Below are positions 54,501 through 61,263 of a stretch of 64,000 bases of DNA, one piece after another; position 1 is the first letter of the stretch; each line of letters begins with the position of its first letter. The stretch is from Dysosmobacter welbionis. Lineage in GTDB: Bacteria; Bacillota; Clostridia; Oscillospirales; Oscillospiraceae. The notes below the pieces were generated by a model. The model saw only the letters and a program-made list of their open reading frames with translations. It made no database searches and was not told where the DNA came from. A program made the translations under genes and the position numbers. The stretch lies in assembly GCF_005121165.3 (NCBI RefSeq), contig NZ_CP034413.3, positions 868,001 through 932,000 on the forward strand. Direction: 5' to 3'.

Positions 54501-56024
54501 GACGGTCAGGATTATGATGTGGATGCCTCGCATGCCACCCAGCTTGCCTCCGGTACTACCACATGGAACATTACAGTCTCCAACGGCGGCAACTCCGCAA
54601 GCTACACGCTGAAGCTGACCAACAATGCCGATTTTGTTTCTGTCACCGGAGTGAGCCTGAACAAGACCAGCCTGACCCTGACGGAGGGCAGCACGAGCCA
54701 GCTGACAGCAACTGTTGAGCCAAACAATGCCACGAACAGGAATGTTACTTGGTCTTCCAGCAATTCCAAGGTAGCTACGGTGGACGGAAACGGAAAAGTC
54801 ACTGCCCACAAAGCGGGCACCGCGACCATCACCGTCACCACCGCAGACGGCGATAAAACCGCTGAGTGTAAGGTCACGGTCGAGGCCGGAGGTGCGCCGG
54901 CTGTCAAAGTCGACAGCGTGAGTCTGAACCAAACCAGCATGAACCTGACGGCAGGCAGCACGGGCCAGCTGAAAGCCACTATTAGCCCCAGCAACGCCAC
55001 CAATCAGAACGTTACCTGGTCTTCCGGCAATACCTCCGTAGCCACAGTGGATGCCAGCGGCAATGTCAAAGCCATCCAGGCAGGCACCACGACCATCACC
55101 GTCACCACAGAGGATGGCAACAAGACCGCCACCTGTGCGGTCACAGTTACTGCAGCACCTATCAATCCTGACCACGGCGGATCTGGGAGCGGCAGCAGTG
55201 GTTTGCCCAGCTATGTAGTGGATACCGCTGCTGATATCGACCATGGCACGATCACAGTAAAGCCAAGTCGTGCGGAAAAGGGCGACACGGTCACCATCAC
55301 CGCCAAGCCCGACAAGGGCTATCAGGTGGACAAGGTCACCGTCACCGACAAGAACGGCGACACGGTCAAGGTCACCGACAGGGGCGATGGCAAGTACACC
55401 TTCACCATGCCCAACAGCAAGGTGAGCGTGGATGTGACCTTTGTACCCGAAAAGCAGTGGACAAATCCCTTTGTGGATGTGGCGGAGGACGCCTGGTACT
55501 ATGACGCGGTGCGGTATGTCAACGAGAACAGCCTCATGGCCGGCACCAGTGCCAGCACCTTCGAACCGGATCTGACCACCACCCGCGGCATGATCGTGAC
55601 GATCCTCTACCGGCTGGAGGGCTCCCCCAATATCGAAAATGAGATCTGGGGCTATCCCTTCAAGGACGTGGATGTCAATGCTTACTACGCCACGGCGGTC
55701 TACTGGGCGAGGATGAACGGTATCGTGGCTGGATACAGCGACGAGCTGTTCGGCCCCAATGACACCATCACCCGTGAACAGATGGCGGCCATCCTGTACC
55801 GCTACGCCCAGTACAAGGGCTGCGACACCACAGCCAAGGCGGACCTGAGCAAGTTCGCAGACGCCGCACAGGTCGGCTCCTACGCGGTGGAGGCCATCCG
55901 CTGGGCCAACGCAGAGGGCCTGGTCTCCGGCACCAGCGATACCACTTTGACGCCCGGCGGCTCCGCCACCCGGGCGCAGGCGGCGGTGATCCTGACCCGG
56001 TTCTGCCAGAATATCGTAAAGTAA
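45546..56024 (+). CDS. Giant secreted SLH-anchored surface protein
   Basis: 3492 aa. Signal peptide at residues 1-30 (RWIAGLLTAVMLVTMLPTVA). A long series of beta-rich domains follows; around 2050-2480 repeated AVWVRQT / IIVAWREV / FVVAWHTER strands look like a beta-propeller. Near 2590 VQFTIRNTGMDAITKLEI resembles CARDB, ~2940-3028 a cadherin-like beta-sandwich, ~3031-3115 and ~3120-3202 two BIG2 domains (SLNKTSLTLTEGS, SLNQTSMNLTAGS), ~3228-3302 an InlB-repeat-like domain (GTITVKPSRAEKGDTVTITA), and 3304-3492 three SLH domains (FVDVAEDAWYYDAVRYV...). SLH domains hold it on the cell-wall polymer. It may be an adhesin or scaffold; no catalytic domain is recognised. Segments ~46430-46990 and ~48040-48490 are less GC-rich than the rest, suggesting mosaic exchange. 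Regulated by the upstream LytTR site. Confidence 0.93.
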   Translation: MRKNWKRWIAGLLTAVMLVTMLPTVAYAAVGDLLDMSGVQRTALLAALEEVYGDDAEAYLAILKQYGLIDEDGNIVTDEKIIMDGQAYTLDEIEAILDDPATDLTKVVEVDGDYLTLADLKTVVEIERYLAYLKATYFTEQDLTDEQIDNFYDLAEAWANGDMVMLAADALEGVGPAGVDHDVRLTVTGAATAEENGEYTVTVEASRSAADQEITFSWRTVDGSVTADIDGEETVTMYPGESKTLTVHVGETPERVQGTGTFLVQLYDLKNALLSDGSTRWEQTVTVDSDDYFKYYSRVSKTLSYERREHGVETDWVVAGGDEEMRDRIRDGGNPMFLADKETLSLEGMSSGNYLRIFESGGGSLIAGNFQYTVGALGWFFDPGSSRPIAEERPFSYELKIDDEVLQADDNFTDWVVEETYLLPSIGLEAFPTQSENLDYEEGDEIPEHTMEMNMSGYYRRYQTSSGSETSFAFDPYLEYRASYYMQETTKETTVSFSAPAGTYYAGQQVPIVATFDYPVKITEDMTITVNDDQTLTPEEVETTGESCTFLYPVTETSGGAISVTAANFVGDEPTCQLEGANKLELTISRGTDDLTGVTLESLDRELAFGAPTLAVRQEQQGQKPVLTITLPLTGKPYDNWVLNEVTDLTTGILPALKAVLSQTGDTQYDFRVNDPQNPTALVAEITLPYNTSVEEFTGQVDFLLDGYVMIGWGREYTLDGSKPVGAFDGGIKLTRTNSKTGEREEQTSGTVYFDLAEMADWEMTLSFTLKEGDFTWGDVTKVTAYPEDNKPEGIDNQFHFAWEYSGPVTVVLNEDGSTSFMLTGETGYANARLVALNGDMEDALLGSVTLHCENWGGGTGNAFLQIPESGRNISVREGNDARIYWSSNICALNQNAGEDGAFVPTTFTVQLGTLNLEDADPTVAVVKEWTVTTDEKNPILSAFTIPWDEGLDTFYNEERTGLIVACISAEYQEKRLGTYINENGVPEMGEGEEPAIAYITLLSPPASVKLDQPAGGLYQTDGGGNGKDITLSWTADNLDVKNGGGQFELYIAGGEKTISETDLTGGVTQDGNTYSYTLNVPAVTPETGDPASYRDAYTVTVKVQNAADAAWAYDSYVLYVYSEDILEILLDHDENTGGSYTMSNVEKIKTLWGDGGENGSNAIVALQRDIALRNVISINYGQYAWAELADQIAWASNDSSVASVNYRQGTLYENIENFSYTTYRPSTDFVLSGLKDGETTVTATHGKLPEISDSLTVDVETLRDQLYLFQCYPKTETTLTYQVYTSAAKTATEEYTLTTNDKGEAAIYAPHGIAGDIYCNSVADDGDDEDVIFLGVIRSQSLVSSEADSTKLQLYPVNTLQLRRAAQAEIYLKNSDGTPYEGQVTFRGGVYRGGEYCTGDRNSAVQFGLQGEKDPSQWKPGNTPQTVSTNDEGRLLVNMDLGKFKTADNQKEVQAGEALYYLFQLEYGDGTGAEYYPIMLRVDANLNLDDVAISGDSIVAWEKNESGQKQPYIAQQTLSYSPKKYASVADIRGNTGNVGPSDTFPTAYVTTSIMWWGDEHAKDLGRANTVMLQDATGKTPECQTSETTTYPFTDLAFTENRMTMDKDSMEEWGMAAGESRGMRAVLSEDGTTASRTISLPFQMVNMIGVPEAEASNALTGALADVKSGMTVDASGDVGDMGDGDIMIEGGMDLLSDDAGYDPEKDKFAVRLYATSDPTVFRALFGVNMGDLEPGVYPEYDDPDNMTFVHGDASTGKNQELEALPGPMDVYSMVKGKYLSAAKEEAQQAAAGKGLMGTSMALGGYMEANISYNSSSGKWECQPISGGFNVGAGLNFNWNFNAVVGIVPITASVNLGGALEVRMDMQQGNYYEVTSGMDGLKNAGDQSAFNTALASASYTDATGSDYLTNLRMYFYIRAFAGVGFDVSVVAFKIGVFGQLNLDMQYKWLNRGYLEESSNISAVGPVSSRTDDVIQGSNLSVSGSTGIEFVFKFLFISYEKIFCSIGFESESDDPGWRTIEEIWKANKTINGKPVTRMAMPNGQVIYAVDLGAQLERRDYVDTAEQEWLGGRPSIGLFSLDKDQNATLAETLQIGAYSYANPVLSDDGEVMFYLSDREDNDPESALDIRNTRVAVSTKSNGQFQQGERFDSNDEVSTGYGDSNVKVAGSDGSYAAVWVRQTEDITENVVPGTALDDGQQMLQINSTEIMAATSTGGSDWTLEQLTDNSTPDLAPVVAASGNRIIVAWREVKSSDASNLTNFDQQDAIRYAVCENGQWIRDEDVFGNEYVAAQTLYDGTGSTASVKGLEMAMLEDGTAAVVYTLDTNSTTENTTDWETVVAIIPAVDGTYGADDTQSEDLVRTFRLTSDNNLDENPQITTAEFGDGEERFVVAWHTERAITDDPNGETESDIRLSVMDTDGKLYENMPESLSVAAGGAGDTIGSNFRFAKNTQDIGDLAILWVDSVSGETDETTYDSLAGAVSASSTNVGHDVLKAVKFVEDGDSYTLSGTVEVAEMQEGTLIDHFDAYVNDTSTYEIRSVILGTNYSETTEREVTISDGENDETATITVANPVSGMYTATEKFTNQIQESAVMLAYEELYTNSDIDVQFTIRNTGMDAITKLEIISENESVYTSGDTSLNLMPNRDVTVTAKFPTGEAIENANYTIKATFKNGVTVELPGTLYLDIPDVGISKVETVKQADGVRTLRYALHNRLAASLADEKDNWQVKVGFYADQSCTTILKGTDGQDLIDTITETADLSLIDAGGYSAEVTLPVAEYMKEESGAQAEIPSTGIPVYVKAWIEAPVEDQAMRARTGSYNSVSEYFTANNTTSLTLRSLAEERDEPVTVIYDMSVANGKTIVNTKVQYNYLGGTTSGNLIVTLLDAQGQPIAKQQSYTKADGLLTLEKEGAATQTFEFAGITGAAGVRVEFSDLILTDSSVELDHISIGGHTAVFDSSTNTYTVDAVGLTNSILEIAPKDPQNATIKLDGQDYDVDASHATQLASGTTTWNITVSNGGNSASYTLKLTNNADFVSVTGVSLNKTSLTLTEGSTSQLTATVEPNNATNRNVTWSSSNSKVATVDGNGKVTAHKAGTATITVTTADGDKTAECKVTVEAGGAPAVKVDSVSLNQTSMNLTAGSTGQLKATISPSNATNQNVTWSSGNTSVATVDASGNVKAIQAGTTTITVTTEDGNKTATCAVTVTAAPINPDHGGSGSGSSGLPSYVVDTAADIDHGTITVKPSRAEKGDTVTITAKPDKGYQVDKVTVTDKNGDTVKVTDRGDGKYTFTMPNSKVSVDVTFVPEKQWTNPFVDVAEDAWYYDAVRYVNENSLMAGTSASTFEPDLTTTRGMIVTILYRLEGSPNIENEIWGYPFKDVDVNAYYATAVYWARMNGIVAGYSDELFGPNDTITREQMAAILYRYAQYKGCDTTAKADLSKFADAAQVGSYAVEAIRWANAEGLVSGTSDTTLTPGGSATRAQAAVILTRFCQNIVK

Positions 56025-56035
56025 CCCGCGCAGGA

Positions 56036-56059
56036 ATTGCGCCGTATAAACAATGAAAA
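56036..56059 (+). repeat. Intergenic motif, copy 5
   Basis: ATTGCGCCG then TATAAACAATGAAAAG, directly followed by the terminator at 56056. Confidence 0.6.
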
Positions 56060-56097
56060 GGCAGGCAGGAGAGCGAGCTCTCCTGCCTGCCTTTTTT
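56056..56097 (+). terminator. Terminator of the giant surface protein gene
   Basis: GGCAGGCAGGAGAG-CGAG-CTCTCCTGCCTGCC with flanking A and T runs (TTTTTT). Confidence 0.92.
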
Positions 56098-56293
56098 CTG
56101 AGGGTGATAGTTTGAAATCCCCTAAACTGTCCGCATGCCTTATCACCACTGATCCCTCTGAACCCCGCTTAGATCCGGCTGTGCATTTTACGATTCACAG
56201 GAATAGTGAATCGGCAAAATCACTCACTCAAGGTATGTTCTTCTGTGCAGAACTCTAAATTTTGTTTTCGAGCCTGCTCACTCCTCTGTTTTG
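56098..56293. other. Non-coding stretch
   Basis: About 200 bp between the surface protein terminator and the second element; no supportable gene. Confidence 0.55.
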
Positions 56294-56391
56294 TTGCCTG
56301 TATATTATGAGGGCGTATTATTTGTTCCTATTTTCATTTGTGAAGTGGCCTACTTATTGCCTGTATATAGTGAGAGGCTTTTTGCTTCTCA
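56294..56391 (+). promoter_or_regulatory. Direct repeats and hairpin before the excisionase-type gene
   Basis: TTGCCTGTATAT occurs at 56294 and 56357 (63 bp apart, about six helical turns), each followed by a TGAG. Then GTGAGA...TCTCAC (56370-56391) forms a small hairpin just before the ribosome site AAGGAGG. Likely binding sites for the element's HTH protein. Confidence 0.5.
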
Positions 56392-56411
56392 CACTTAAGG
56401 AGGTGTTGGCC

Positions 56412-56728
56412 ATGAAAGAATCAGGCTACAAAAGCTATGAGGACTTGCCGCTGTTCCTGAACGCGGCAACAGTGGCAAAGGTGCTGGGGGTGTCTCCCTC
56501 ATCCGGCTACGAGCTGATGCTCGTCGTCGCAAAGTCCACTCCGCTCCACCCGGCATATATGCCGGGTATACGCTCTGCTCCCTTGCTCCTCCTCTCCCCA
56601 TGAAAACGCATTGCGTTTTCATGGGGGCCTCTTATGGTTTCCCGGTGCTGAAGATCGGCAGCCGGATGGTGGTGCCGAAAGAACAGTTCATCTGCTGGGT
56701 GGAGGAGCATACGGGAGGCGGCACATGA
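56412..56728 (+). pseudogene. Excisionase-type HTH gene interrupted by an insertion
   Basis: The N-terminal half (DLPLFLNAATVAKVLGVSPS...GYELM) and the C-terminal half (GFPVLKIGSRMVVPKEQF) are both clear and match the intact gene at 33613. About 107 extra bases lie between them and shift the frame. The open frame from 56412 stops at 56603. AAGGAGG ribosome site. Confidence 0.82.
56520..56632. mobile_element. Short palindromic insertion (MITE-like)
   Basis: About 107-113 bp inside the excisionase gene. It holds the palindromes ACCCGGCATATATGCCGGGT and ATGAAAACGC-AT-TGCGTTTTCAT's core (56599-56622). No coding capacity. The ends do not show obvious terminal repeats, so the type is uncertain. 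Confidence 0.5.
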
Positions 56729-57117
56729 AGTATGGGATCGGAAACTATTTCTCTCTTCCAAACGAGATCTTCCTGCTGGGTCTGAGCAGCGGCGAGCTGG
56801 CGGTCTACAGTTTCCTGAAACGGTGCGAAAATCGAAAGACGCATCAATGCTGGCCCAGCTACAGGACCATCGGGCAGGCAGTGCGTATGAGCGAGAACAC
56901 GGTACGCAAGTACACACTGTGCCTTGAGGAGCGCGGGCTCATCTCCACCGAGCCAACTGAAATCACCACCAGGGCTGGTCAGAAACGCAATGGGAACCTG
57001 CTGTACACGCTCCGTCCGATCCAGGAGGTGATAGATGAACACTACGACCGGCAACTGGATCAGCTGGAGCTCGTTGCGGCGCGTCAGCGGACGACAGCGG
57101 CCCAGGCCGGCACGTGA
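56725..57117 (+). CDS. Replication-initiator-type HTH protein (paralogue)
   Basis: 130 aa. Same family as 33822: FSLPNEIFLLGLSSGELAVY then WPSYRTIGQAVRMSENTVRK and LEERGLISTEP. Its ATG overlaps the stop of the broken excisionase gene (ATGA). Function as for the island copy; probably cut off from its original partners. Confidence 0.8.
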   Translation: MKYGIGNYFSLPNEIFLLGLSSGELAVYSFLKRCENRKTHQCWPSYRTIGQAVRMSENTVRKYTLCLEERGLISTEPTEITTRAGQKRNGNLLYTLRPIQEVIDEHYDRQLDQLELVAARQRTTAAQAGT

Positions 57118-57547
57118 CCGCCTGTGGGCCGCTGTGTGCGGCGATTGCGGCATGGGCAGGAACAGACACTCCCGCACCACAAAGCGCGGTGTGGGGGGCT
57201 GTGTGCCGCAGGTACCGGGATCGCCCGGAAGCCAAAATGAGCGGGTGAACCGAGGGGACGAAAATCGTGCAGGATAAAGGCCGGGGGTCGCAAGCGCCCT
57301 CCGGCCGGGTCACACCGCCCCGCAACGCGGGACGGGACAGTGGTTTGCGGGGAGTTGCCTGCGGGGGTCATAGGTGGTCGGTTTGGCTCACTTCGGGGGT
57401 CACAGGTGGCCGGAATCAGAGGATTGCGCCCTCAAATCCGCATGAAATCAGGGTTGTAAGGGTGAACCCGCGGGGGCACCTTGGGGATATCGGTTGGTTT
57501 TATCGCAAATCCAAGAAGTGAATATTCGGACTATTGCCCCTTCAAAA
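57118..57547. other. GC-rich non-coding stretch with a short direct repeat
   Basis: About 430 bp without a supportable gene. GGGGGTCATAGGTGG (57363) and GGGGGTCACAGGTGG (~57394) are near-identical direct repeats about 30 bp apart. The stretch sits where the mobilization genes lie in the related island, so it may be a deletion scar. Confidence 0.5.
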
Positions 57548-57572
57548 ATTGCGCTGCAAAACAAAGAGAAAA
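57548..57572 (+). repeat. Intergenic motif, copy 6
   Basis: ATTGCGCTGCAA then AACAAAGAGAAAAG, running straight into a terminator hairpin, as in copies 4 and 5. Confidence 0.55.
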
Positions 57573-57594
57573 GCCTCCCGCTGCTACGGGAGGC
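57570..57594 (-). terminator. Terminator of the second Fic gene
   Basis: GCCTCCCG-CTGCTA-CGGGAGGC; on the minus strand it is followed by TTTTCTCTTT. Confidence 0.8.
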
Positions 57595-57601
57595 CAGGCA
57601 T

Positions 57602-58393
57602 TTACAGCATATGAAATTCGATTCCTTGATGTTTCGGCGTATCATTTGGGGAGAGTTTCATGACGCGCGCCCAAGTCTTGACCGTCTGCGCTTCCAAGAA
57701 ACGGACCAAAGCATCCAGAGACTCCTGTTCATCATACTGCTGGAGCGCCTCATAGTATGCCTTTTTATCTTCCTCATAAATGATCATGGGGGGATAGTCG
57801 TTGATCATCAGCCAGTAGTTCAATAATGTCCGCCCAACGCGGCCGTTCCCGTCGGCGAAGGGGTGAATATTCTCAAAACGCGCATGGAGATACGCTCCGG
57901 CCTTCAGCGGGGCTTTCGGACCTACAGAGTTGACTTCACCGATCAGTTCTGCCAAGTCACCTTCCACTTCTTCAGGGTAGGAGCCGACCTCATGGATGCC
58001 AGTCACATAGTCATGTTTTTTGAATGTCCCGGGCCGCTCTCCATTGACCAGATAACGGCGCGCATCGTAAGTTCCCTCCGTCAGCGCGCGATGGATCTCC
58101 AGGATCAGTGGGAGGGAAAGCGGCTCCTTAACAGGAATCTTCTCCCGGAGGAAGTCATAGCAGACCTTCTGATTTTGAAGTTCAAACAGCGTGCGGGGAT
58201 CGCCGGTATAGCCGACCACCCGGCCGTTCTCAAAAATCTCCCGGGTGTCGTGGTAAGAAATCGCTGCGTTTTCGATCTTCCCGGAGTTGTACGCGAAGAG
58301 AATGCGGAAGTTGTCCAGGCGCAGGTCCAAGTCTTCGCCTGAACGGACAGCCCACATTTGCCACTGTTTTTTCACCTGATCGTATAGATCCAT
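57602..58393 (-). CDS. Fic/DOC family protein
   Basis: 263 aa. Complete catalytic motif HPFADGNGRVGR and an N-terminal inhibitory motif SGKIEN (about residues 37-42), the class II arrangement in which Glu blocks the ATP gamma-phosphate. Expected activity: AMP transfer to a target hydroxyl. Different subgroup from the Fic protein at 15959 (shorter, no winged-helix tail). It lies within the decayed second element, opposite in strand to its neighbours. Confidence 0.92.
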   Translation of the reverse strand: MDLYDQVKKQWQMWAVRSGEDLDLRLDNFRILFAYNSGKIENAAISYHDTREIFENGRVVGYTGDPRTLFELQNQKVCYDFLREKIPVKEPLSLPLILEIHRALTEGTYDARRYLVNGERPGTFKKHDYVTGIHEVGSYPEEVEGDLAELIGEVNSVGPKAPLKAGAYLHARFENIHPFADGNGRVGRTLLNYWLMINDYPPMIIYEEDKKAYYEALQQYDEQESLDALVRFLEAQTVKTWARVMKLSPNDTPKHQGIEFHML

Positions 58394-58576
58394 GCGGCCA
58401 CCTCCGCTACTTTATGAAGACAGTATACCATATATTTTGGTTTATCACAAAAAAATTTTTGATTGCCACTGTGTTCGCTACCCCAAATGATAACTTTTTG
58501 ATAACAGTTCGCCGTACCCCTGGATAGTTTTCTCTTTCTGCGGTATGTTGTGTCGTTACAAAGGAGGTGTATCATC

Positions 58577-59728
58577 GTGGCAAAGCGCAGGCCATCCGGC
58601 GACGGCATGGTTCGGAAGAAGGAAGACGGCCGTTGGGAGGGCCGCATCGTGGTAGGCCACAAGGCCAACGGCGCCCCCATCTTCCGGTATGTGTATGGCC
58701 GCACGCAGAAGGAGTTACTGAGCAAACTCCACCAGAGCATCGAAACCTATCAGGATGTAGAACTGACCGAGGACAGCCGCATGACATTGGGAGAGTGGCT
58801 GGACCGCTGGCTGGATGAATACAAAGCGGGGACGATCCGCCACAGCACCATGTACGGCTACCGGCAGTATGCCAGACTTTACATCAAGCCCATCCTGGGA
58901 GACAAGGTGATCTCCCGCATCACCTCGACGGACATCCAGCGGATGTACACAAAACTGAAACGGGAGGGTCGCATCCATGAGCATCCAGAATACGGGTATC
59001 AACTCTCAGACGCCATGCTCTCCCGCATCCATGCCATGCTCCACCAAGCGATGAAAGACGCGGTGGGCGCACACTTAATCGCCAAGAATCCCACCGAGGG
59101 CACGGTGGTCCCCAAGCCCAACTACCGTCCAAAGCAGATTCTGAATGAGGAACAATTGGACACTTTCATGGCCGCAATCGAGCAGGACGAGGTGTGGCGG
59201 GACTTCTTCTTCACCGAGTTGACCACTGGCTTGCGCCGGGGCGAGATCTGCGGCCTTCGATGGGAGGACTTCGACGAGGCGGAGGGAACTCTCAAAGTCA
59301 ACCGCTCCGTCAGCACCCGCAAGGCAGGCAGCCTGGAGGTCGGAGAAACCAAAACCAACAAGGGCCACCGGAGCATATCCCTGCCGGACAGCACGGCCCA
59401 GCGGCTACGGGAGCGGAAGAAAACTGCCATCAGCGATTGGATATTTCCCAATCCCTTGCATCCGGAGGAAGCAGTCAATCCTGGTTATGCCTACAATCGG
59501 ATGAAAACGATCCTGAAAAATACCGGCCTACCAAGTATTAGGTTTCATGATTTAAGGCACCCGTATGTCAAGCACACGACAAAAATTTTTAGCTTGCGCT
59601 CGATGGCTTTTCAAGCGCAGGCTTATCCTGATGCTCGGCGAAAAACTCGCGGAGCTTGTCAGCTTCATCGGGGAGGACAAAGCCAAAGCCCTGTCCGTCC
59701 ACTCTGCAATAGAAAGCGATTTTCATGA
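58577..59728 (+). pseudogene. Tyrosine integrase truncated by insertion of another element
   Basis: GTG start with AAGGAGG upstream. It aligns along its length with integrase 1 of the island (GDGMVRKKEDGRWEGRIVVG; TGLRRGEICGL) up to SIRFHDLRH at 59560. There the sequence changes abruptly, and the ~55 codons that follow to the stop at 59728 belong to the inserted element. The HxxR motif is the last native part; the LGH and nucleophile Tyr are lost, so it cannot catalyse recombination. Confidence 0.85.
59589..59726 (-). CDS. 45-aa protein downstream of the serine recombinases
   Basis: MKIAFYCRVDGQGFGFVLPD... to ...EKPSSAS. Too short for routine ORF calls, but it starts 11 nt after the recombinase stop with GAGGTGG upstream and a clean stop just inside the element end. 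The start (IAFYCRVDG) recalls the first strand of a serine-recombinase resolvase domain, so it could be a remnant or a small accessory. Function unknown. Confidence 0.6.
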   Translation of the reverse strand: MKIAFYCRVDGQGFGFVLPDEADKLREFFAEHQDKPALEKPSSAS

Positions 59729-59736
59729 CTGCCACC

Positions 59737-61263
59737 TCAATCAAAAATGTCCTGGATTTTGTATGCGATCTCGATGCGCTTATCGGGATATACCAGCACC
59801 CGGTCGATCAACAGCTCGGCCAGCTCGGTGGTCAGCGTGTCCGCATCGAAAATCGCCTTGGACGCTTCCTTGCGGCTGTCCTGCCGTGCCTGTTCGTCCT
59901 GCTTCTGTTTCGCCTGTGCCAATACTGCGGCATAGGCGTTTTTTGTTTTCAGCAGCAGCTCGTTACACGCGGCCTTTTCCGCCTTGTAGGTGTTAAGGTC
60001 AATCTCGCCCATAAGATAGTGTTCGTAAAGTGTGCGCTTGCCGTCTTGCAGCGTCTCGATCTGCTGCTCATATTCGGCGCGTTCCGGTACGGAGGCATCC
60101 ACCCGGAGCGAACCGTCCGGGGCAAACGGTGCGGCGGCTTCCATCTGCTTTTTCAGCGTCAGGAATACCGCTTGTTCCAGCTCTGCGGCGTTCAGACGCA
60201 TCTTGTGACAGCGGCTTTCTACGTCCGCCTCGGAATGGCGGCAGTAATAATACGAGGTTTTCTGCATGGTGCGGGACAGCGCATGACCGCAGCAGCCACA
60301 GAAGGCTTTGCCTTTCAGCGGGTAGTCCCGCTTTTTCTTGTTTGGCTGGGAAAAGCGGAGCTGGCTGGCCTGCACGGTATCAAACACGGCTTTCTCTACG
60401 ATGGCCGGGTGATGGTCAGGGATGATGTACCATGATTCTCTGTCCTTCAGGTGGCTTCTGGTGCCGCCTACTTCGAGAACCGCCCGCTTGCCGATCACAT
60501 ACACGCCGGTGTAGCGTTCATCCTCCAAAATGCGGAGAATAGTGGATGTACTCCAAATCCCGTGACAGCGGGAAATATCATGGGTGTGATTGCCGTGCGC
60601 GGCTTTGTACTGGCCGGGAGTGGGGATGCTTCTGCGAAACAGCTCCCGCGTGATGGCGGTGGCGTTGATGCCCTCGGCGGCAAGCTGGAAGATGAGCTGC
60701 ACAACGGCAGCGGCCTCCGGGTCAGGCTCCATTCTGCCATCGGCGCTTTTGCGGTAGCCGTAAGGACAAATCTTGCTCTGATACTCGCCTCGCTGCATCT
60801 TGGCGTACTTTGCGCTCTTGGTCTTGATGGACATATCGCGGCTGTAATACTCACTGATGAGATACTTGAACGCCACATCCATGCCGCCGGTGTCGCCCTT
60901 GAATTTGCTGCTGTCAAAATCGTCGCTGATGGAAATGAAGCGGGTATGGAACAGTGGGAACACACGCTCGATGAAGTATCCAGTTTCAATGCTGTTGCGC
61001 CCGAAACGGGAAAAATCCTTGACAATGATGCAGTCGATCTGATTGGCCCGCACCAGCTCAATGAGCTTCTGCACCTGCGGACGCTCAAAATTTGTACCGC
61101 TATATCCGTTGTCGATGAACTCCATGATCTCCGCGTTCAGAGCTTCCGGCATGGAAGCTGCGTACTCATGGAGGACAAGGCTCTGATTTTCAATACTCAG
61201 ACTGTCGTACTTGTAGTCCTCAATGGAGAGGCGTATGTAGAGGGCAATCACATATTTCTGCAT
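59737..61263 (-). CDS. Large serine recombinase 3 of 3
   Basis: 508 aa. Resolvase domain with catalytic Ser13 in YIRLSIED, SIENQ, and IVKDFSRFGRNSIETGYFIE; recombinase domain (~165-270); zinc ribbon (CGCCGHALSR...YYYCRHSE, then Cys in ESRCHK); coiled coil (~395-480). It makes double-strand breaks with 5' phosphoserine links and rejoins them at attachment sites. Overlaps the upstream recombinase gene by 16 nt. Confidence 0.93.
   Translation of the reverse strand: MQKYVIALYIRLSIEDYKYDSLSIENQSLVLHEYAASMPEALNAEIMEFIDNGYSGTNFERPQVQKLIELVRANQIDCIIVKDFSRFGRNSIETGYFIERVFPLFHTRFISISDDFDSSKFKGDTGGMDVAFKYLISEYYSRDMSIKTKSAKYAKMQRGEYQSKICPYGYRKSADGRMEPDPEAAAVVQLIFQLAAEGINATAITRELFRRSIPTPGQYKAAHGNHTHDISRCHGIWSTSTILRILEDERYTGVYVIGKRAVLEVGGTRSHLKDRESWYIIPDHHPAIVEKAVFDTVQASQLRFSQPNKKKRDYPLKGKAFCGCCGHALSRTMQKTSYYYCRHSEADVESRCHKMRLNAAELEQAVFLTLKKQMEAAAPFAPDGSLRVDASVPERAEYEQQIETLQDGKRTLYEHYLMGEIDLNTYKAEKAACNELLLKTKNAYAAVLAQAKQKQDEQARQDSRKEASKAIFDADTLTTELAELLIDRVLVYPDKRIEIAYKIQDIFD

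Larger units (their letters stand above)
56294..59560. mobile_element. Decayed second element related to the island backbone
   Basis: Holds paralogues of the island's excisionase-type gene, Rep-type HTH and tyrosine integrase in the same order, but relaxase and MobC are gone and a Fic gene takes their place. The excisionase gene is interrupted by a short palindromic insertion and the integrase is truncated by a third element. Left boundary uncertain. Confidence 0.6.

Noticed and set aside
54183-55244. 353-aa minus-strand open frame
   Set aside because: Shadow of the repetitive BIG2/cadherin-like region of the surface protein.
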